In this document: piece by piece, positions 46,707 to 59,984 of the stretch
Position numbering within the stretch: the first letter of the stretch is position 1
Layout: each line of letters starts with the position of its first letter
From: Scleropages formosus
Taxonomy: Eukaryota > Chordata > Actinopteri > Osteoglossiformes > Osteoglossidae
Reading direction: 5' to 3'
DNA length: 64,000 nucleotides
Assembly: GCF_900964775.1 (NCBI RefSeq)
Contig: NC_041806.1
Coordinates: forward strand, 27,617,488-27,681,487
The notes under the pieces: generated by a model
Told to the model about the DNA's origin: nothing
The model's database searches: none
What the model saw: the letters and a program-made list of their open reading frames with translations, nothing else
Made by a program: the position numbers and the translations under genes

Positions 46707-46920
46707 GGAGGGGGGTGCGGTGGCGCAGTGGGTTGGGCCACAGTCCTGCTCTCCGGTGGGTCTGGGGTTCGAGTCCCGCTTGGGGTGCCTTGCGGCGGAC
46801 TGGCGTCCCGTCCTGGGTGTGTCCCCTTCCCCCTCCGGCCTTACGCCCTGTGTTGCCGGGTAGGCTCCGGTTCCCCGTGACCCCGTATGGGACAAGCGGT
46901 TCTGAAAATGTGTGTGTGTG
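46707..46920 (+). repeat. tRNA-derived SINE family 1, copy 11
   Basis: Very well preserved: A box TGGCGCAGTGG, B box GGTTCGAGTCC. Perfect 13-bp duplication TATTGCTCACAAA (46694-46706, 46921-46933). Confidence 0.93.
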
Positions 46921-47300
46921 TATTGCTCACAAATGTTTGTACATTTGTTTTTCTTTGTTGGAACACCCAGACCTGAAAATGCTATGGGATCACTGATTTT
47001 CATCAGGTCATCATAAAAAAGAAAATGTTTTATGGGGTGGCTGTAGTGCGGATAAAGGATTTTACTGACAATAATGTGTTTGATTAAAATTGGTTTTCCT
47101 GGCTGGTCAGATGTTTGTAGATCTTTATAAAATTTCTACTCAGTCATTGTTCTAAAACTTTTCAGGTATGGACAAAAAAACTAAATGGGTCTTGCACTAG
47201 CTTGTTCTGTGTTACATTAACAAATGAATAAATGGAACAAAGGTTTCAAAATTTTTATTCAATATCAGTATATTTTTCCAACATTGAGGAAGTTCAGCTT

Positions 47301-49144
47301 TCAGTGATAGGTGTCCACAATACGTCTGATGGAGCTGAACCTCGTGGAACCTATCCCCATGTCTCTAAAGCTCCTGTACTCCCCAGGCCTCAGATACATC
47401 ATCCTGCCCCTGTAGTGGGGCTGCTCATACAGGAGCCAGTGACCGTCCATCACATTGCAAGACTGAATGTCAGACATGCGGAAACGGTCTTGGATTGACT
47501 CGCAGTCATCAGTGAGCTCCATCATCTGGCCTCCGAAGTTTTCCCTCTCATAGATTCTAATTTTAAATGGTCCAGAATGCTGTTGAACAAAATAATAAAT
47601 GATCCAATTTCAGTCATGAACAGCTTAAACACAACTATTACCATCAAAACAATATTAAATCAAACAGCATGTCACACTTAGAAAGGTATACAGAAACGTA
47701 CGTCACTTTTACTGCAAAATTTAGAAAAATAAACTGAATATTTCTGACATATAATAACTTATAAATCTGAGACAAAGCTATAATAAATAAAATGCACTCT
47801 GTAAAACTTCCATACACCCATTATCAAAAATCAGGGTTACCGTCTTCTGCAGTATTCTGAAAGAATAAGGAGTGAGACAGGCTACACCAGACATACATGT
47901 GACGCCACTACATCTCTGTGTGACACTGTAATTATTTAAAAATGTGAAGACCTTGCAAAAAAAAAAAAAAAAAAAAAAAACAGTCCTGCAGTATTATTTT
48001 GTTTCTTTCTTTGTCTGAATTGGCTTTGCTGCCAACTAATGGTAGCAGCTGGAAATGCAAATAATTTTAGAAAAATTATAGAAAATTTAGAAAATTTTAG
48101 AAAATAGAACCGTGAAGAAAATGCAAAACAAAACTAAACAAAAATAAATAAACTGGAATACATTTGCATCTTCAAAAAAAATCAGATCGCAAATGTCCAA
48201 AACAAGAAATCTCTGCGTGTGTGAATTGACTTATTTTCAACTTATTTAACAGTTTTACTAATTACATCTTGATTTCATGTTTTTGACATCAGGTATATAG
48301 TTTTTTCAAAATTTACATGCCATCCCAACCCAGCCTCCGAAAACAAAGTACTGTAATAATCCTGACACTATAAGCAGCCTTGGGCAAAGGCTTCAGCTGA
48401 ACAAACGAAAACACGAATAACAATCCTGCATTTTAAATACATCTTACCTGGGGGATCATGTAGCAGGAACGGATGGAATCTTTCATGTGAATTTTCTGGT
48501 AGTCGGAATATTCACCCCTTCTGAGGAAGTACTGGTTGCCCATGTAATTGGAACGGTCATAAACCATGAAGCAGCCACTCTCCACCCTGCAGGAGCTGCA
48601 GCGACTCAGGTAGGAGGAGAGATCCCCGCAGTCAGTGCTGATCTCATAAGAGCGACCCTGGAAGTTTCTGTCCTCGTAGAAGATGATCTGATTCAAACAA
48701 ATAATCCATTAGGCACACTGTGACTGCGCTATTTGCATTCAAAATTTTGGATTGATCAATGAATTTTGCATTGCAGTAACAATGTTCTTTTGATTTTTCA
48801 ATTTCATTTGGTAATACTTTTCTCAGTGATATAGTTTCAGCACCATTTAATGAAATTTAACAGTTACTTCCTGCTCATGACCATAGTTTCATATTAAATA
48901 AAAAAAATTGTAGTTCTTTCTTACACTAGGCCAAAATAACATGTAAGACATTTAAAAAAGTCCCTGGTGGTCACTGATTATTCAGAGCCAACCAAATAAT
49001 CAGAACAGGTTTTTCTTGATCAAAAAGGCTCCAACCATTATCCACGGAACTTCTTGTCAAATCATTGCTGGGAAAAATAAAAAGCTGTACATAAATATAT
49101 ACAGATGAGGTCCAGATGATTGATCCCACACATACCTTGGCCAT
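47301..49144 (-). CDS. Gamma-crystallin M-type (g9)
   Basis: Minus-strand exons are 49136-49144 (MAK), 48448-48687 (80 codons) and 47301-47579 (92 codons plus stop), 175 aa. Exon 2 carries [20 protein letters not shown] as in g1/g4/g5, then a private YQKIHMKDS segment one residue shorter. Exon 3 is [15 protein letters not shown]...SFRDMGIGS and ends VDTYH. One buried Trp remains (GHWLLY). It is the last gene of the minus-strand block and the most diverged of the M-type set. An inverted AATAAA is at 47254-47259. Confidence 0.93.
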
Positions 49145-49202
49145 GTTTGTTAGACTTGTGGAATCCTGTCCAGTGAGCCCTGGTTCACCAAGGCCTTAAC
49201 AC

Positions 49203-49208
49203 TTTATA
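49203..49208 (-). promoter_or_regulatory. TATA box of gamma-crystallin g9
   Basis: Minus-strand TATAAA. A weaker SOX-like ACAAAAA (inverted, 49229-49235) lies 20 bp upstream; the strict ACAATGG box is missing. Confidence 0.7.
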
Positions 49209-50229
49209 CACTCACTATGCAATGGGGTTTTTTGTTATTCAAATCACAGAACCTGATGACTAAGCAGAACCATACTGTACATACTGCTGTACAGTACATA
49301 TCATTCTCCTTGGATTAAGACCTTCCGTTGGCCAGGGCTTTCAATTTGAGGACTGTGAAACTCAGTTAACCATCTGATTAAAATATTAAATTACCATAAT
49401 ATAATACTTCCTTAAAACCCAAAGTAAATTCTATGTTATTTTTGTTTCGGATATCCAGATAAATTGTGGAAAATTAATTGTGATTTTTTTAAATAGAAAT
49501 ACTCACTGAAAATAAACCTGGTACAAAACATTAAGTGTACAAATATTCTGTTACTATTTATCAGCCAATGTGTGTATTATATTCTCTCTCATGCACTGTG
49601 CACTGATAGTTATATTAAATAATTATAGCCATTAATAAGTACTTAGCCTAAACTTACATGAATCTGTATGAGATTTAACATTCAAGAAGGCTCCTCGGTT
49701 GAATTTATAGTCATTCAAAACTTCTGAAGAATTTAGCTACCTAGTAATTTTAGTTAATTTAGAATTTAGTTAGTTGTGGGTCAAATTCCTGATTGCAGAA
49801 CCAAAGGAACAAAAGTAGCTTGATAGTGATAGTTGCCATGTACACATAATGCCTTTGAAGAATACCATAAACCAACGTATTTTTGCTGTCTTCAGATTTA
49901 GTTCCCTGCGTCAGTGAGCATGTCAGTTCCGACACTTCAAAACTGTACATTTTGCTCATCATAACTGTATGGTACAGCTAAAATATTGAAAAGCTGTTAT
50001 TACGTTGCTTAGCCAATGACCAGCGGTTTAGCAGCGCAGCGGAGACTGCTGGTGCACCATAATGCCTGAGCTGCATGCTTGGCCTTAGCTTTGAATCTCG
50101 CTCATGCTGGACACAGTTCTCATGTCTGTCCCCATGTGTGCAGTTCAAAGGCATGCAAAGCAGAATGAAATAGGAAACCACTTCTATTTCATTCCTTACC
50201 ACGATAGCCATGCAGCGGTAGCCGTGTAT

Positions 50230-50920
50230 GAAAATCTTCCCGAGAGAGATTACTTTACCTGCTGTATCAAATGATTTATGTAAACATATCCTCTGTCTAA
50301 TACCATCTGGTCCCACTGACTTTTCTCAACAGAGTCTCCACAGCTCTTTCCTCACCTGGTCAGCAGACAACCCTGAGTGGCTGGATGTGATGGAGGTGGA
50401 GGGGGAGACAGAACAGAGTGGAGCACTATGGTGGACAGTATGATTCGGTGTGGGGGGTGGGGGAGCCAGTTCTTGCAGTTGAAAGGTTTTTTTATAGCTA
50501 GGTTCCACAGAGATGCTGGCACTGATAGATGAACAGCTTGATGTGCAAAAGTGTGGGAAGGGGGCTATGGCAGTCCTGATTGCTAAGATGTCCAATCTGG
50601 TGGGTTCTAGGGGTGTTAGAAGGAGAGCATTTGTCAAATCTCTTGAAAAACAGCTTTAGCTCATTGGCTCTGTTATGGTCACCCTCCACAGAGCAGTTGC
50701 TGGACTACTTACATCTAATTATGGTTTTCAAGCCCTTTCCACACCTCCTGCAAATCATTCCATCTCAGCTTGTCCTCCACCTTCCTCCTGCAGGTGTCCT
50801 TGAAATTGCAGATTCTCCTCCTCAGCTCTTGCTGGCCCTGTCTAACCCCCTCCCTGTCACCTGAAGCCTTCACTGAAGTCTCATTTCTTCTGATTAAGAA
50901 CAACCTTCACTACTTCTTTC
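50230..50920 (-). repeat. LINE remnant, linker and start of reverse transcriptase
   Basis: On the minus strand, frames read [47 protein letters not shown], then LSADQVRKELWRL and GPDGIRQR. This order is that of a fish non-LTR polyprotein between endonuclease and RT. Frames shift between blocks, so it is inactive. Confidence 0.65.
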
Positions 50921-51134
50921 AGGGTTTGTTGTTCCGGAGGCAGCGTAGAGTCTTATATGATATGATGTCGTTTACAGATCTCGTAAAATACTCAGCTAGT
51001 CGTCAGCAATACATTACAAATACGTTTTTACTTACCCTTGTAATGACAATAATAGTAAAGCATTGCTATACCATATACTGCTATGAGCAATTTTTTGCAG
51101 ACCCATTTCATATTTCATGGAAAGCTTTCTTGGA

Positions 51135-51332
51135 CTCAGGTGTGGTGGTGCAGTGGGTTGGACCAGGTCCTGTTTTCTGGTGGGTCTGGGATTCAAGTCC
51201 TGCTTGGGGTGCCTTGCGATGGACTGGCGTCCCATCCTGGGTGTGTCCCCTCCTCCTCCAGCCTTACACCCTGATTTTCTGGGTTGGGCTGCGACCCTGT
51301 ATGGGACAAGTGGTTCAGAAAGTGTGTGTGTG
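51135..51332 (+). repeat. tRNA-derived SINE family 1, copy 12
   Basis: Head TGTGGTGGTGCAGTGGG. Flanks CTTTCTTGGA and CTTTGTTGGA form a near-perfect duplication. Confidence 0.87.
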
Positions 51333-51934
51333 CTTTGTTGGATAAAATCTCTATAAAATAATTTATTCAGAAATTATTTAATTACATGCTTATTTTTTGA
51401 CAAAACATATTTTTGTAAGCTGGAAGAAAAAAAATATTGACTAAACATTTTATGTGCTCCTATTTACACTTTCTATCGACCACTTGTACTGTTTCCATCT
51501 AAACATCAGTGTAGTTTCTTTTACTTGTGTTCTATTCTAAAAAGGCATTTTAGCACAGTAAATGTAGTGTTCAACTATATGACTGTGTAATATATCCTAC
51601 ACCCCACCGCAAGCTAAAAAAACGGCCTGTAACATCTACATACCTACATACTGTAAAACTGTTCAAGTGTGGTGAACCAGTCCTTGCTGTATACAGGTTT
51701 TGACCAGAGTAGTATTACAGTACATAAATCATTCATATCCCATGACTACAGCAGGTGTAGTTATGTCATAATAGAGCTAGAGATAATTAGAAATCTATTT
51801 TGCAAACGCAGGTGTCTGACATCCCATGGGTGTCTGCTAGCCAACTTAAACAAAGTAAATAACTCAACTTACACTGGTTTACATAAGGGACACTTTTCGC
51901 ACAGCAAAATATGATGGTAATTATGTACAGGCCT

Positions 51935-52017
51935 ACTTAGCTGACACCTTTGTCCAAGGCAGCTTACAATGTTAGACACGCTACACTCATTCACCTATTA
52001 ATGCAGCAGAGCAGTGC

Positions 52018-52080
<63 letters not shown>

Positions 52081-52120
52081 GATTTAACTCCACTGCCCAA
52101 GCAACACACTACACCAGAGT
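51935..52120. repeat. SINE-tail fragment with (AC)n
   Basis: CTGACACCTTTGTCCAAGGC and AGCTTACAATG (inverted L2/SINE tail) followed by about 30 AC units at 52019-52079. Confidence 0.6.
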
Positions 52121-52382
52121 TACCCATGCTGCCCACATTAAATGTTATTTCTGATCCAGTCAGCTAAATGGATTACCCTGTATGTGCTCAAATGTTTGCT
52201 AGGTGTCCAAAATGAGACTGAGAGACCCATGTTATTTTGCTAAACAGTTGAACATTTAAAGTAAGTTTACTGTTTTGGCTTTCAGAAGAAAATGCAAATC
52301 GCATTCATCGAAGATGAAGTCAAAAACTGGCATCATTACTACAAAACTGAAGTGGCGGGGTTTTAAATTAGTATGAGATTAA

Positions 52383-52586
52383 GGGGGGTGCAGTGGTGCA
52401 CTGGGTTGGACCGAGTCCTGCTTGCTGGTGGGTCTGGGGTTCAAGTCCTGCTTGGGGTGCCTTGTGATGGATTGGCGTCTCGTCCTGGGTGTGTCCCCTC
52501 CCCCTCCAGCCTTATGCCCTGAATTGCCGGGTTAGGCTCTGGTTCCCCGTGACCCTATATGGGACAAGCAGTTCAGAAAGTGAGTG
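52383..52586 (+). repeat. tRNA-derived SINE family 1, copy 13
   Basis: Flanked by 9-bp duplication TGAGATTAA (52374-52382, 52587-52595). Confidence 0.9.
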
Positions 52587-52906
52587 TGAGATTAATAAAG
52601 AGTTCAATCTGCACTGCTCATTACATTCTTTTGTGACAAAACAGAAACATGCTCTAGGTTACTGTGGAAAGAAAAGGTGTTTTATTTGATATCTGCAGTG
52701 TTATTGTAGAACGAATATAGGATTTAATTAATTCTTTGCATAATTACTATGTAGACCAAGGTTTTATTCATTATTTGCACTAATGTTCATTACAAAATTG
52801 CATTTTTATTTCAATGCCTGGACTATTAGAAACATATATTTTTCATTTCCATGTGACTTTTAGGGGATAAATGTGCAGTGCAGTGTTTGCTGTTGGTGAA
52901 AATACA

Positions 52907-53109
52907 CACATTGTCTGAAACTGCTTGTCCCATACAGGGTCACAGAGCCTAACCCGGCAACACAGGGCATAAGGCTGGAGGGGGAGGGGACACACCCTGG
53001 ATGGGACGGCAGCCTGTCGCAAGGCACCCCAAGCGGGACTCAAACCCCAGACCCACTGGAAAGCAGGACCCGGTCCAATCCACTGCGCCACTGCACCGCC
53101 ATGCCCCCT
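52907..53109 (-). repeat. tRNA-derived SINE family 1, copy 14
   Basis: Minus copy with perfect 11-bp duplication GTGAAAATACA (52896-52906, 53110-53120). Confidence 0.92.
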
Positions 53110-53544
53110 GTGAAAATACAGTTTATGCAACTTTAGAGAATTATTCTTGTGATTGTTATTGTCTCATTTAACTGAAGCATTTGTCTAAGGTGAGTAATAA
53201 TGTTAACAGCTGCATATCTTTTTTTGCGTTATTCATGCAAAGCTTTAAGATGCACAATGCGATTTATTAATATAGTTGTACTTTTTTCCAAATTGAGTTC
53301 TAGAAAGAGCCAGAAATTGTCATTTTTTTCTCAAGCTGGAAGAGTTTCATGACCTTTATCTTAACGTAATATGCTGTTGGCAGTTATGTTTAAATTTTGC
53401 ATAATAGCCCCGAAATTCTTTGATACAGAGCCATTACACTGGAACAAAGGAAAATCAAACTTAAACAGGCCATTTTGCTGATATGCAAATCAGGCTGCTT
53501 TGAATAAGAATAGAATTCCCTTGTGGGCACATTCTGTTTATACC

Positions 53545-53551
53545 TATAAAA
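53545..53551 (+). promoter_or_regulatory. TATA box of gamma-crystallin g10
   Basis: TATAAAA, 50 bp before the ATG. CTTTGAA (inverted SOX/TCF consensus) is at 53498-53504, 40 bp upstream, and the octamer-like ATGCAAAT at 53483-53490. Confidence 0.75.
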
Positions 53552-53594
53552 CTTGTGGTGCTGCCGAATTAGGCTGCAGAATTTGAGGGAAACC

Positions 53595-54829
53595 ATGGGA
53601 AAGGTAAGGCAGCTGTTCAAAGCAGCTAAATTATGCAAATTCATGCTAAATATCTGCAGAAGCTGATAACAAGAAACTCTCATTTGAAAAGTACTTATTG
53701 AATGCAACATTTTCTGTGAAGCATGATTATTTTCAAAGTATTTTACAGTTTGCAAGGGAGAAGTGGAAATATATTGGTGGGAGGTTAACTAGTGTGTCTT
53801 TCCTCCATAGATTGTGTTTTTTGAAGACCCAAATTTCAAGGGTTTAAGCTATGAGACCAGCTGCGACTGTCCAACCCTGCATGCACAGTTCAGACGCTGT
53901 AACTCCATCAGGGTGGAAGCCGGCTGCTGGGTGTTATACGAGCGCCCCAATTACATGGGGTACCAGTATATCCTGACACCCGGAGAGTACCCTGACTACC
54001 AGCACTGGATGGGCTTCAATGACTCTATCAGGTCTTGCCGATGTGTGAAAAATGTAAGACAAAACAATGGATACAGTGCATTTTTGCCCTTTTCATTTCG
54101 AAGCTAAAATTAAACCATCTGCCGCACATATGGAGCCCATACCTGATTTTAAGATGTTGCTTCGAAAATTAATCTGAATTCCACTAAGTTGTTATTATGT
54201 GGAATAACTTGTGTCTACATCTTTTACATTATGATTTTGGGTATAAAAGAGTGTTCCGCCAGTATTTTTGTGCCAGAGGCAAATGAATGCAGTAGAGGCC
54301 CAGCAGACATAAAAGTTGGCAGAATTTAATTAATGGCTATGAGCTGCTAAACTTCATACACCAATAAGGTGATTTTAAGTTTCTAGAGCAACATTGTAAG
54401 AGCAAATAACACAGTTAAGCAATTGCCCACAGTGTAATAGCACCTCATTTATAATGTCTGACCCACAAGTAAGATTTTATTAGTGCTGGAATAATTTTTA
54501 CACCTGAAATTAAAATGCACTTTTGCATGTACTGATTTTCTTTTATTTTTTAGGTCTACGGAAAAGTGTACAAGATTCGACTTTATGAGAAACCAGACTT
54601 TGGAGGCAAAATGGTAGAGCATGGTGAAGACTGCCCCTCAGTCCAGGAGGCTTTCAAGCTGCATGAGATCCACTCCTGCATTGTGCTGGATGGGGCGTGG
54701 GCCTTCTACAATGAGTCCAACTACAAAGGCCGCCAGTATTTCCTGGAACGAGGAGAGTACCGTCAGCATGAGGCGTGGGGTGCCACCTCACCTGCTGTGG
54801 GCTCTTTCCGAAGGATCACTAAATTCTAG
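53595..54829 (+). CDS. Gamma-crystallin, S-like with four Trp (g10)
   Basis: Exons 53595-53603 (MGK), 53811-54053 (81 codons) and 54554-54829 (91 codons plus stop) give 175 aa. The N domain keeps [20 protein letters not shown] and QHWMGF. The C domain [42 protein letters not shown] resembles vertebrate gamma-S (SSPAVQSFRRI) more than gamma-M. Met is not enriched. [15 protein letters not shown] and NESNYKG are unusual. AATAAA is at 54950-54955. It opens the right-hand plus-strand block. Gamma-S assignment is tentative. Confidence 0.93.
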
Positions 54830-55214
54830 AGGTTCACAGATTCCTGCAGAATCAGAGTCACCTTCCTAGTCAATTATCAGAGGTGTTTATTTTCCATCCA
54901 AACAGTACTGTGGTTTCTGTGTGGTTCTACTGAATATCAAAAACCTCCAAATAAAATTACCAGCTGTGCAGCAGAGACAATGTGAGTGTCTTTTTTTGCG
55001 GAGAAATTTAGTAAAATCAGGTACTGTGTTTTGTAAACAATGTCTTTTCCGTAAAGCTAATAGTATCTTTTTTTAAAAAAAAAAATAAAATAATTACAGA
55101 AAACAGTAACAGAATTTTCTACTGTAAGAATCTTCAGTATGAGTAAGACCTACATAGTGGCCAAAATACCCAGTTTCTGAAGTTATTCAAATAGCAGAAT
55201 AACCCACAGAAAGA

Positions 55215-55590
55215 GCCCCATTGTTTACATTAATTTATTTAGCAGATGCTTTTCTCCAAAGCGACTTCCAATGAACTCTATGTAGTGTTATCAGCCCACA
55301 CACCTTATTCACCAAGGTCATTTACACTGCTAGATACACTACTTAGAATGGGTCACTCATCCATACATCAGTGGAACACACTCTCCCTCACTCACACACT
55401 ATCAGGGAATCTGAACAGCATGTCTTTGGACAGTGGGAGGAAACCAGAGCATCCAGAGGAAACCCATGCAGACACGGGGAGAACATGCAAACTCCACACA
55501 GACTGAGTGTGGATCAAACCCACATCCTTTCACACTACCCAGGCGCTGTGAGACAGCAATGCTATTCCCTGTGTCACCGTGTCACTCATT
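55215..55590 (-). repeat. DANA-like composite fish SINE, best copy
   Basis: Minus orientation: tail TTATTTAGCAGATGCTTTTC, CTCCAAAGCGACTTCCAATG at the left, then GGGTCACTCATCCATACATC, GGAGGAAACCAGAGCATCCA, GGGGAGAACATGCAAACTCC and an inverted tRNA-like head with GATCAAACCCACATCC. Confidence 0.75.
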
Positions 55591-56269
55591 TTTAAAATAC
55601 CCTTGCAGTGTTTAAACACCAGCTGACACATTCTTCAACATAAACTTTAATATCCTGTACATGCAACATACACATTTGTGAAAGTAGGTGTGAAAAATAT
55701 ATACATAATATATAAAAATATATATAAAAATATATATTGCTAATGTAAGGCTCATTCACTGCTAATTGTTTGTCGAAGTCAGGGCCATGGTGGTTTCGAG
55801 CTTATCTCAGAAACACCAGGTGCAACGCTAGTCAGGATATGCCCAAGACCAAATGTATATATTTCATCTTACCTTAGGTTATATATCATTACATGATGAA
55901 GAAGTAGCTACAGAAAACACCTGTCATATAGGATGTTGCTGCTCAGTCCTTTGCTCCAAATTTTTGTTATTTAAGCCAAGCAGTGAATGGCAGCTATCTA
56001 GAAGAAGGGAGCAGCATAAATAAATTGCAGAAATATCATGGTATTATAGTGATAGTTTTTAATTGATATTTTATTGTTTACCATCTTGTTCTCAAGCTGG
56101 AAGAGTTGAACCGAATAGTGTTAACTCACTCTGCTAGTCGTTGTCTCAAGATTGATAGCCCTGCCTTACAAGATGTTCCAGGGTGTACCCATTGGCCTAG
56201 AAGTAGTATATTTTCATTAGACATCCTACTTTGTTAACTATTGTTTAGACTTAAATATAATATGATTTG

Positions 56270-56480
56270 GGGGGGTGCGGTGGCGCAGTGGGTTGGACCG
56301 CAGTCCTGCTCTCCAGTGGGTCTGGGGTTTGAGTCCCGCTTGGGGTGCCTTGCGACGGACTGGCATCCCGTCCTGGGTGTGTCCCCTCCCCCTCCAGCCT
56401 TACGCCCTGAGTTGCTGGGTTAGGCTCCGGTTCCCCGCGACCCCATATGGGACAAGCGGTTCTGAAAATGTGTGTGTGTG
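56270..56480 (+). repeat. tRNA-derived SINE family 1, copy 15
   Basis: Well preserved, with perfect 14-bp duplication TATAATATGATTTG (56256-56269, 56481-56494). Confidence 0.93.
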
Positions 56481-57138
56481 TATAATATGATTTGATTACT
56501 GATTCCATTATTGCTGCTAGAAGTGCAATATCTATAGTCATGTTTTAGTATGAGCCTCAAACTGATTAACTGAGCAACAACTTCCTAACATGATGTTAAA
56601 CCACTTCAGAAAGTCCCATATTTTATTGTGCAGATCAATGACCCAAGTCTCAGGGCTCTTATTCTGCCCTGGTTATAGATAGCAATAACATTGAACCAAT
56701 CTCGTGATATTTGGCAATTCCCCATACGTATCCATCAAACATTACATTTTTAAAACCTGTGTGTAGCTACAATAGGTACATTTGCCATCCAGTCTATGTC
56801 ATCTCATGGTTTTCTAGGGAAGTGAGTATGGAAGTGCTTTGCCATTTCAATAATAATAATAATAATAATATGTGGTACTTTTGTAAATTAAAACCAACCA
56901 TTCCAGCTTCCATGAAATACTGTATATGCAAGTTATCCCGAAATGCCCTTTGCCTTTGTGTCTGTGACTTCGAATGAGACTGGGATGCTTTGCAATTTTC
57001 ATTTCCCTTTGTTAGGGGGATTTGTGATTCGGTGCTTTAGAACAATGTACTGAGCCTGGATAAATTTTTGAATTGCTGATTGAAATATTTAATTCATTTG
57101 TTGTGGGACATGTGCTTTGGTTTATTGTTCCACTTGTG

Positions 57139-57144
57139 TATAAA
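57139..57144 (+). promoter_or_regulatory. TATA box of gamma-crystallin g11
   Basis: TATAAA, 59 bp before the ATG. An inverted ACAAT (ATTGTTC, 57124-57130) lies only 8 bp upstream, so the spacing seen in other genes is not kept. Confidence 0.7.
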
Positions 57145-57197
57145 GAGAATAATTGAAGAGTTTTTTTTATGTGTTGTCCGGTGTTGCAGAACTGAAG

Positions 57198-58372
57198 ATG
57201 GAACAGGTAAATTGAATTATTTACAGCTTTGATTCTTAGTCATGCCACATTGAACTAATTTACCGTTTCTGGATAGGTGGAAATGTTACCAATGCACTTT
57301 TTCTATTACAGATTGTGTTCTACGAGGACAAGAAATTCAAGGGTCGCTCCCATGAGTGCAAAACCGACACTAGTGATTTGCACTCCTTTTTCAGCCGCTG
57401 TAACTCCATCAGGGTGGAGGGAGGCTGCTGGGTGGTGTATGAGCGCCCTAACTTTATGGGATACCAGTATATCCTAACCCCTGGGGAGTACCCTGACTAC
57501 CAACATTGGATGGGCTTCAATGACTGTATCAGGTCTTGTCGTGTCATTAAAATTGTACGTGGAAAATATTGTCACTCTGAACCACCTTTTCAAATAGAAC
57601 TTTACAGTTAGTAGGTGAAGTGCACATTGAATTTAGAACTGAGTTTAAACTAATTTTTCATGAGTGACCCAAGCCCTCAGTCATTTGTAAAGTACACATA
57701 CCAACAGATCAACTTAAGAAACATTTTCTAGAAAAACCTCAGCTCGTAAATTATGAAACTGTTTATAAAAATGCTAATATCCGAGTATAACTGGCATAAA
57801 GTGGACTTCAGAATTTCTTTGCACTTCTTCGAATGTCAGTACTATATATGAATGCTTCAAGGTCAGAATGTGGATCATAAAGAAATTTTAAATATTAGTT
57901 TATGTCTGATATGCAGGCATGTTTTGAACATATCTATGTGTGATTAGCTTTTGTCAATTTCAGCAGCAGTTACTGTGTCCAGCCGCTCCTATTTAAAGAC
58001 CATTTCATGCAGATGCTCTCTACACATGGGCAGTTCTGCTTCAAACTCCCGAGTACTGTCATTAGGGAGGACATAAAATGTGCTCTCTTTCCATTCCAGG
58101 TCCATGGTTCAGACAAACTGAAGTTATTTGAGAAGCCCAACTTTGAGGGCACTGTCATGGAGGTGACAGAGAATGTGCCCTCCACTCCAGACCGTTTTCC
58201 AAATAAGGCGGTGCACTCCTGCCATGTGTTCCATGGCGCCTGGGTCTTCTTTGAGCACCCCAACTACAGTGGCCGGCAGTACCTCCTGGAGAAGGGCGAG
58301 TATAGCCACTACACTGAGTGGGGAGCCATGCACCCCACCGTGGGATCCATCAGGCTCATCACAGACGTCTAG
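57198..58372 (+). CDS. Gamma-crystallin, S-like with four Trp (g11)
   Basis: Exons 57198-57206 (MEQ, not MGK), 57312-57554 (81 codons) and 58100-58372 (90 codons plus stop) give 174 aa. N domain [20 protein letters not shown] and QHWMGF is closest to g10. C domain [40 protein letters not shown] and [16 protein letters not shown] is closest to g12. All four Trp are kept and Met is low. N domain has [10 protein letters not shown] where others have a Cys pair. AATAAA is at 58413-58418. Confidence 0.93.
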
Positions 58373-58989
58373 ATGTGCATCAGACAGGCCACTGCGCCAA
58401 TCACAGTTTGCAAATAAACCTGCTTGAATAAATAAAATATCTTTACATCTTTGAACCTTTCCTGAAATACTGTACTCATACAGTGGATCATGAGATACCT
58501 TAAGCATTTCATAAATGAGGAAAGAACAAATGCAGTTAAAATAGTTCCATTATTTTTCAAATAATATTTCTTGGACAAGTTTGTCAGAAAAAAAAAAAAA
58601 AACATTTTCTAAAAAAAGTCTTTGTGCCTGTTTATAGCTCAACAAATAATTCTGAAATGACAAAAACCCATAAAACTTTTAAAACCCTTAATTCAAACAA
58701 ATCTCCTTGTTAATTATTGAAATATATAGTGTACCATTTTCTACTGGTAGCTGACAGTTTTGAAAACACTGGGACATGGGCTGATTGTGCTTGAAATCCT
58801 TTTTTAGTAGCTGTCAGCTGTTGACACATGAGATTCACCGGCAATAGAGTTGGCGCCAATGAGATCTCATAAACGCTAATTAATTGATCTATCACACTCT
58901 GAGGAATTCAAAGAACATTACTTCAAAATCTTTGGGATATTTAGAATGTCTTAATTTGTTAATAATTTAATACTCAATTTGTTTTTCAA

Positions 58990-59410
58990 AATAGTATGTA
59001 CAGAAATACTGCTCTATGAAAAAGTATTTGCAGTTTTCCCACCTTTTTGACATTAATCAGATCTTTCAGTTGATTCTCTCTGTATATGAATGGAGTCTGA
59101 GAGATAAAAAGTAATACTAATATTGTTTTTATGTCATTTCCATGGTATGGAAGATATTGAAATGCACAGTCATGGGTGGGGAAAAGTAATGCCTCATTAC
59201 AGAGAGAATAGCTGGTTGCATCACTTTTACCTGCAATCACTGCAACTAAATGCTTCCTGTTGCTCTGACCAGGGTCTCATATCTCTGTGGAGGAATTTTG
59301 CTAACTCCTCCACACAGAACTGCTTTAGCTCTGCGATATTTCTGGGTTTTTGAGAGTGAACAGTTCTTTTCAGGTCTTGCCATCATCCAGACAAGGCCTT
59401 TGTTGAATGT
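58990..59410 (-). mobile_element. Tc1/mariner-type transposase 3' relic
   Basis: Minus-strand sequence reads DLKRTVHSQKPRNIAELKQF then CVEELAKFL, equivalent to the Tc1 C-terminal stretch LKxxVHxRxPxNxxELxxFC. It is followed by a worn downstream segment. No 5' half or inverted repeats were identified. Confidence 0.55.
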
Positions 59411-59984
59411 GTCAGCTGCATGTAATAGTACCCATGTATGTGGCACTATCTCACAATGAGTAAAACAAGTGTCCGAAAGCCCCTTGTTTTTGGCTTCAGA
59501 TCTGAGTTAGAACATGGCCTTGCCTCTCTTGTGTTCACATGGATTTCCTCTGGCTGTTCTGGACTCTGCCTGAAGACCTGCAAGGAATAAGGTAATCGTA
59601 AACTACTAACAAACTTATGATGACAGCTAAGGGGTCAGCATGAGTTAGCTTTGGCTCAACATCTCTTACCCCCCATGTCATTTTCATGCTGAAACTGCTT
59701 TAGATTTAAAATCACTGATCACATACTTCTGTTGGCTGCTGCCCATTAGCCCACACTTTCTACTCTCCAAAACCCCACTGAATACACTATTTTACTGCAA
59801 AGGGTGGAGACTTGTCTGGCCCTAATACTGGTGCCTCACAACTCCTAGATGAAATCTCACTCAATGCTGGAAAAGTGACATTTGGCTTCTGGGCACTTTA
59901 TACTTTGTCTCACACTTATCTTTGAGACTTCAGGTATAGCAATTGTGGGTGAGCATTATAATAACATAATAACAACAAAATATA

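Noticed and set aside
50326-50637. Possible host gene on the minus strand rich in Pro/Thr/Ser
   Set aside because: Adjacent frames carry LINE linker and GPDGI motifs, so it belongs to a LINE remnant.
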